Shown piece after piece: positions 36,201 through 41,363 of a DNA stretch of 41,363 bases. Each line of letters begins with the position of its first letter. Positions within the stretch are counted from its first letter, which is position 1. The stretch is from Hymenoscyphus infarciens (taxonomy: Eukaryota > Ascomycota > Leotiomycetes > Helotiales > Helotiaceae): NCBI GenBank assembly GCA_001414345.1, contig LLCB01000412.1, positions 1 through 41,363 on the forward strand. The letters are read 5' to 3'. Below the pieces are notes generated by a model. That model worked only from the letters and a program-made list of their open reading frames with translations, did not search any database and was not told where the DNA came from. A program made the position numbers and the translations under genes.

Positions 36201-38143
36201 TACTACCTTTGCTTAAGCTTAAAGACTTTAGATTTATAGAGCTATTTAACGATTTAGAAAATAACATCTTAGTACTTCGTTAAAATAAAGAAGTAATACT
36301 CCTACCTACTCTACTACTATTAAAGCTTATAATCGTTATATACTATAATCTAGCTATACCTATTACTATAAGAGTATTAAGGTTATAAACACGTTAAAGG
36401 TTATAACCCTCTATAGACGATAATAGCTTTAACCTTAGTAGTCCTAGAACCTTACTAGATAATATAGTAGACTATATAGATGATTATAGCCTTTAACTAG
36501 CACTCTCTTCTAACCTACTACTATTCGCTCTTATCTACTAGCTAATCAACAAGTTATAGTTTATAGTAGCACTACTAGCCTAGATATAATATAACGTTTT
36601 TAAACTATAAATATATAAATAAGCCTATGTCTACGTTAAAGCTAAGAAGTAGATAAAGGCTGAAGATAAGGAAGTAGACTTTATTAAGGAAAATAATACT
36701 TAGAAGGTAGTAGATAGACTAGTAAACTAAAAGGTTCTTATAAGTAGATAGGTTTATAAACTAAAGATAGGCGACAAAGGCTAGGTTACCTAGTATAAGG
36801 CCTACTAGGTAGTCTATAGCTTTAAATAAGAAGAGAGTATTAACTTTAATAAAACCTTTATTATTATTATAAAGCTAATAAGCTATAAACTTATCTTTAT
36901 AATCGCTACTACTCTAAACTAGGAGATTAAACAGATAGATATTAAAACTGCTTTCTTATATAGTAATATCGAAGAAGAGGTCTATATAAAACTCCTAAAT
37001 AGTAGAGAGAATAGTACTAAAGTCTATAAACTTAAAAAAGCACTCTATAGATTAAAACAAGCTCTTAAAGTCTAGTATAATACTCTCTATAGCTTTTTAA
37101 AAACACTTAGCTTTAAACTACTTAATATAGATACTAAAGTCTTTTATTATAAAGATATTATTATTATAGCCTATGTTAATAACTTTCTTATTATTAGTAG
37201 CTTAATAAAAGAAATCGATAAAATTAAAATAGTACTTAGTTAATAATTTAAGATATCTAATCTTAGACTAGTAGCCTTCTATCTTAGAATAATAGTAACT
37301 TATAATAGAAAGTAACGTACTCTTTAGTTAGAATAACACGTCTATATTAAAAAAATACTTTATAACTTCGATATACTTAAAGCTAAGATATATTATACGC
37401 TAATAGAAGTAAATAATTATCTTATAAGTGCCTTTAAAGACTATAAGGCGTTAAAGACCTTTAAATATTAATATTAGTTTATAATAGGCTTACTTATATA
37501 TACTATACTCGGTACTTAACTAGATATTACCTACTCTATATCTATTATAAGTAGATTCTTATCTAATTTAACCGATGAATATTAGATAGTAGTAAAACGA
37601 ATCATATATTATCTTAAGAGTACTATAAGCTATGACTTAGTGTTTTAAGGTAAGCTTAAGAGACTTATAGGCTATTTGGATACTAACTAGGCTAGATACT
37701 ATAAAACTAGATAATCTACTTCTAGATACCTCTTTAATATTAGTAGTAGTACTATCTTATAGTTATCTAAAAGATAGGCTATAGTCTTACTATTCTTATA
37801 TAAAGTAGAACTTAAGAGAGAGATAAATACTATAAATAAAGCTATTTAGCTATAATGTCTTCTAGACTAGCTTATCTTAGAGACTAAACTAAGGGTTACT
37901 ATAGTAATTCTCTATAATAATTAAGAGGCTATAATACTTATAAAAAACCCTATCTACTATAACTATACTAAGTATATTATTACCTAAGACGCTAAGGTTA
38001 GAGAAGTATAAGCTAAAGAATATATAAATCTTATATTTATTAGTATAAAAGAGTAAGTAGTAGATAGACTTATAAAACCTCTTTCTAGGAATACTTTTAA
38101 GAAGTTCTAATTCTTAATAGGTGTTAAGAAGAAGGGTGTTTAA
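33234..38143 (+). pseudogene. Decayed copia gag-pol
   Basis: An open Ser/Thr/Glu-rich start lies in frame 3 (33234-33425). From about 33630, frame 2 continues to TAA at 38141-38143. A gag zinc knuckle at 34175-34216 keeps exact CX2CX4HX4C spacing, but every Cys/His is now Tyr. The protease D-S-G reads N-S-R at about 34517-34528. The integrase shows Y-I-D-V at about 35219, Y-S-N-N-K-G-K-Y at about 35402 (from S-D-N-G-G-E-Y) and N-N-L-K-I-N-R-A-V-E-R near 35490, so its D,D,E triad can be placed. RT has Q-I-D-I-K-T-A-F-L near 36935 and R-L-K-Q-A near 37050. Its catalytic Y-V-D-D has become Y-V-N-N (37172-37183). RNase H has S-K-R-Q-A and a C-terminal D-R-L-I-K-P-L near 38065. All breaks are RIP-type. 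Confidence 0.9.
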
Positions 38144-38525
38144 AAGCTTAGTAGAGTATCGCTATTACTCTATACTTACTTAAAAATATTATAGAGCTAT
38201 ATATAATACTTTAAAGAAAATAAAGAAAGGTTATATAATATACTCTTTATACTTATACTATTATACTTTTAAATATTAAAGAATAGATCTAATACTTAAA
38301 AAACGTTTTTTATTATAGTTTTCTAAAGTTATACGACTATATAGTATAAATTATAAGAAGAGATTATATTACTAAGACTAACGATTTGTATTACGTAGTT
38401 AGCTACTTAGTACTCTAGCTACTATACTAACTACTTATATATACCTAATATTTAAATATCTTATAATTAAACTCTTTCTATTATCTATAAATTATCTTTT
38501 TTCAAATACTTATTCTACTTAAAAA

Positions 38526-40085
38526 ATGTTAAATACTAGAAACGTCTCTAGTATAACTCTTAAGAAGTTAAAAGCTATCATCTTCTTAAAAGAACTTTTC
38601 TTTAACTTTATAGATATTAATACTTAATACTTAAAACTCCTATTACTTAGAAGTTTAAAGACTAACTCTATTAGTTATAATATCTAGTATTACTTATCTA
38701 AAATTAATAGTAGTTATAATAAAGTATACTTACTCTATTAGATTATATAATACCTTATTACCTATTATATAAAGTAGGAAAAGGTAAACTAGCGAGATAA
38801 TATAAATAAGTACTACCTACTATTTAAATACTTCTTATATATTTTTAGTCTAGACTAAATTAAGTCCTAAGATATAATTATTATACTTATAGTTACTTAG
38901 ATAGAAACCTGGGTTAAAATGAATTAGCTATAATACCTTACTATATTATAGTATACTTAGGTTATAGTTATTAAATAAAAACTCTTTATAAGTCTACAAC
39001 TCCTTATTCTAGATACTAACGCTGAAGTTAAATATTAAAATACTAATATTATCTCTTTTATAAGTTTACTTAGTATATAAAGGAAATTTATTAACTATCT
39101 ATAAAAGGATAAAAGTATAAGAAACCTTAATATATAGATTAGTAGAGGAGGTAATACTAGCCTAGTTAGGAGGTGTCTAGCTATCTTAAGTTACTTTATT
39201 TAGGACCTTGCTAGTAACTAAGACTATCTTAAATAGTAGCCTTAGAGTCCTAGTTACCTTAAAGCTACTAGTTTCAAATAGGTTACTCTTAGTACTTGAA
39301 TTAACTCTTATAACTATACTCTTTCTATTAGAATACTAATAAATAAAGTTATTAATCTCTATTCTTAAAAGCTCTTAAAAGAAAGAAAACCTATTCTAGT
39401 AAACCTTGCCTAGAACGACTCTAAGAGTAAATAGGCGCCTAACGAGTACTCTAGGTATAAGAGTACTAATTTAGACGACATCGAAGACGAGGATATAGAA
39501 CCTATGAGATTAGTAGAAACTATAAAAGCAGTAGAAGCAGTAGAACCTATAGAAGACATATTACTACCTACTATACAAAGTCCTAAAATTAAGCCGTCTT
39601 TAAAACGCTGTCGTCTTAATACTCTACTACTCCTACTATACTAGGCATCTGCTATACTCTCTAAAGAAGCCTTTTAAATACTACTCTAACTCTTACTAAT
39701 AAGGCCTACTAATATTATATATACTAAGTATAAAGGACTCTTAATTAAACGTTTTACTAGTATATAAAGGTATATTAAAACCAATAGTACTAAGTATCTA
39801 CTTAGTATTAATTAATTAATTAAAGTTAAAGTTAAGCCTAGTACTAATATACTTAAAAGATAAGATAAGAACGTAAAGTATAAGCGACTTCTTATATATT
39901 TAAGAGAGTATATTAAGAATTAACTAGACTAGCTAATAGATTTCTACTATATCCTAGATAACTATAACTATATAAATGACATAAGTATAGAAGGAGATAC
40001 TATACTAGATAACTTAACTATAGAAGGCGTCTTAGTATATACTATAGATATAGAAGGAGAGGACGAAGTTAATACCTTAAATTAA
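38526..40085 (+). pseudogene. Decayed third ORF of the copia element (520 codons)
   Basis: From an ATG at 38526 one frame (frame 3) runs to TAA at 40083-40085, with about 40 internal stops that are TAA/TAG apart from one TGA. The ATG lies 382 bp after the pol stop and in another frame. Residues 1-200 look globular, with Leu/Tyr/Ile-rich stretches. The middle is Ser/Pro/Asn/Gln-type. At 39435-39641, 69 codons are stop-free. They include an acidic D-D-I-E-D-E-D-I-E stretch and an A-V-E-A-V-E repeat, and a basic K-R-C-R cluster follows. The C-terminus is again acidic. No transmembrane segment or signal peptide is evident, so I do not call it envelope. It could be an accessory, gag-like or captured host gene. 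Confidence 0.75.
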
Positions 40086-40210
40086 CTTCTTAAAAGACTC
40101 TAATTAGTCTTCTTACTTATATAGTCTTCTCTAGCTTTTTATTCTTTAAAGGTTTTTAGCTAAAGGTTTATTAAAGTATATTAGTATTATAATCTAAGAG
40201 TATTTAGATT

Positions 40211-40219
40211 AAGTAGGAG
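40211..40219 (+). promoter_or_regulatory. Polypurine tract of the copia element
   Basis: AAGTAGGAG, nearly all purine, abuts the 3' LTR where plus-strand synthesis is primed. The 40086-40210 stretch between ORF3 and this tract is untranslated and holds nothing else I can name. Confidence 0.65.
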
Positions 40220-40349
40220 TATTAAACATCTGTACCTATTACGTAATATAAGTCTTTCTAAACTCTCTTATATATAAGTAGAGAGCAATTCCTCTCTGGA
40301 ATTACTTAAGTAATATAATTATATTAAATCTTATACTATTCTTTTAATA
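40220..40349 (+). repeat. 3' LTR of copia element (130 bp)
   Basis: Direct repeat of 32493-32622 with the same ends, TATA box (40271-40277) and ATTACTTAAGTAAT palindrome. This copy keeps C or G at several sites where the 5' LTR has T or A, and the reverse at others, so both copies were mutated independently. Confidence 0.93.
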
Positions 40350-40354
40350 TAAAT
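40350..40354. repeat. 5-bp target-site duplication, copia right
   Basis: TAAAT directly after the 3' LTR, matching 32488-32492. The satellite unit interrupted on the left continues from here. Confidence 0.75.
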
Positions 40355-41363
40355 CGATTACCTAGTATTATTATTATTAGTAAGATAATTAATAAATAAA
40401 TCGATTACTTAGTATTATTATTACTAGCTAGCTAATCGATAAATAAATCGATTATCTAGTATTATTATTACTAGTAAGATAATTAATAAATAAATCGATT
40501 ACCTAGTATTATTACTATTAAGTTAATAGATAAATAAATCGATTACCTAGTATTATTACTAGTAAGATAATCGATAAATAAATCGATTACCTAGTATTAT
40601 TACCTAGTATTATTACTAGTAAGATAATTAATAAATAAATCGATTACCTAGTATTATTACCTAGTATTATTACTACTAAGGTAATCGATAAATAAATCGA
40701 TTACCTAGTATTATTATTACTAGTAAGATAATCGATAAATAAATCGATTACCTAGTATTATTATTACTAGTAAAGTAATCGATAAATAAATCGATTACCT
40801 AGTATTATTATTTCTAGCTAGCTAATCGATATATAAATCGATTACCTAGTAGTATTACTATTAAGGTAATAGATAAATAAATCGATTACCTAGTATTATT
40901 ACTAGTAAGATAATCGATAAATAAATCAATTACCTAGTATTATTACCTAGTATTATTACTAGTAAAGTAATCGATAAATAAATCGATTACCTAGTATTAT
41001 TACCTAGTATTATTACTACTAAAGTAATCGATAAATAAATCGATTACCTAGTAGTATTACTATTAAGATAATAGATAAATAAATCTATTACCTAGTATTA
41101 TTACTAGTAAGATAATCGATAAATAAATTAATTACCTAGTATTATTATTTCTAGTAAAGTAATTAATAAATTAATCGATTACCTAGTATTATTACTAGTA
41201 GTATTATTTCTAGTAAGATAATTAATAAATAAATCTATTACTTAGTAGTATTACTATTAAGATAATAGATAAATAAATCGATTACCTAGTATTATTACTA
41301 CTAAGATAATCGATAAATAAATCGATTACCTAGTATTATTATTAGTAAGGTAATTGATAAATA
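40350..41363 (-). repeat. Right minisatellite array, reverse orientation
   Basis: About 20 units of the same satellite as 1-2325, reversed: the core reads AATCGATAAATAAATCGATT and the linker CTAGTATTATTACTAG. The TTATTT loop becomes AAATAA, which fixes the orientation. Variation is mainly transitions, plus duplications of the TATTATTAC linker. The array continues beyond the window. No gene. Confidence 0.95.

Larger units (their letters stand above)
32493..40349 (+). mobile_element. Ty1/copia LTR retrotransposon with extra 3' ORF, RIPed
   Basis: A full-length 7.86-kb element. It has two 130-bp direct LTRs, a 5-bp target-site duplication, a primer site abutting the 5' LTR, a purine tract abutting the 3' LTR, and gag-protease-integrase-RT-RNase H in copia order. 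The LTR ends are TA...TA, the RIPed form of TG...CA. It is inserted in the reverse satellite array, whose unit continues on both sides. It is richer in G+C and keeps more CpA than the neighbouring 30-kb block, so it was RIPed less or later. The internal part is about 2 kb longer than gag-pol needs, because a third ORF of 520 codons lies between RNase H and the 3' LTR. No ORF is intact. Confidence 0.93.

Noticed and set aside
38526..40085. Envelope protein of the copia element
   Set aside because: The location fits, but there is no signal peptide, membrane span or furin-like site.
1..41363. Centromere or telomere
   Set aside because: A+T-rich RIPed DNA with nested retroelements is compatible with a fungal centromere or subtelomere, but no telomeric hexamers are present and sequence alone cannot show CenH3 occupancy.
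1..41363. Mitochondrial or linear-plasmid DNA
   Set aside because: A+T content alone would allow it, but CpA loss with retained CpG, a LINE and a copia element indicate nuclear RIPed DNA.
1..41363. tRNA or rRNA genes
   Set aside because: I saw no cloverleaf with A and B boxes and no conserved rRNA segment on either strand.

Overview
The window looks like a heavily RIP-mutated, repeat-rich chromosome region of a filamentous ascomycete (Pezizomycotina). The sequence is extremely A+T-rich and almost free of CpA and TpG, while CpG and CpT remain. That is the signature of repeat-induced point mutation (RIP, CpA to TpA on both strands), not of CpG-methylation decay or simple A+T bias. A Tad1-like non-LTR element and a Ty1/copia element fit this assignment. 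I cannot name the species, and I see no intact gene.

Layout. A minisatellite array with hairpin-forming units of about 50 bp fills 1-2325. The same satellite in reverse orientation begins at about 32428 and runs past the right end of the window. A copia element interrupts the reverse array after roughly one unit. About 30 kb of older, almost completely RIPed DNA lies between the arrays. It is not featureless: long reading frames persist for kilobases, broken only by TAA/TAG, as expected when RIP kills genes by point mutation without indels. I delimit large plus-strand remnants at 2779-4450, 4508-7612, 8044-9860, 9961-12871, 19801-21795 and 21961-30654, and minus-strand ones at 12858-14309 and about 30700-31870. 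They form tail-to-tail pairs at about 12.86 kb and about 30.7 kb and a head-to-head pair around the LINE. Several carry in-frame tandem repeats (48, 12, 57 and 60 bp units). I recognise none of these proteins.

Two later insertions are clearer. A LINE on the minus strand (14570-19742) has a 17-bp target-site duplication and decayed endonuclease and reverse-transcriptase motifs. A copia element (32493-40349) has 130-bp LTRs, a 5-bp target-site duplication, a half-tRNA-iMet primer site, a purine tract and a gag-pol frame with a recognisable zinc knuckle, protease, integrase, RT and RNase H. It also has a third ORF of 520 codons between pol and the 3' LTR. Both elements keep more CpA than the block they entered, so they were RIPed less thoroughly or later.

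Reading. The whole array-block-array unit may be a RIP-killed large mobile element or a duplicated segment carrying several big, apparently intronless genes, later hit by a LINE and a copia element. The transposon identities are well supported. The nature of the 30-kb block is inference.
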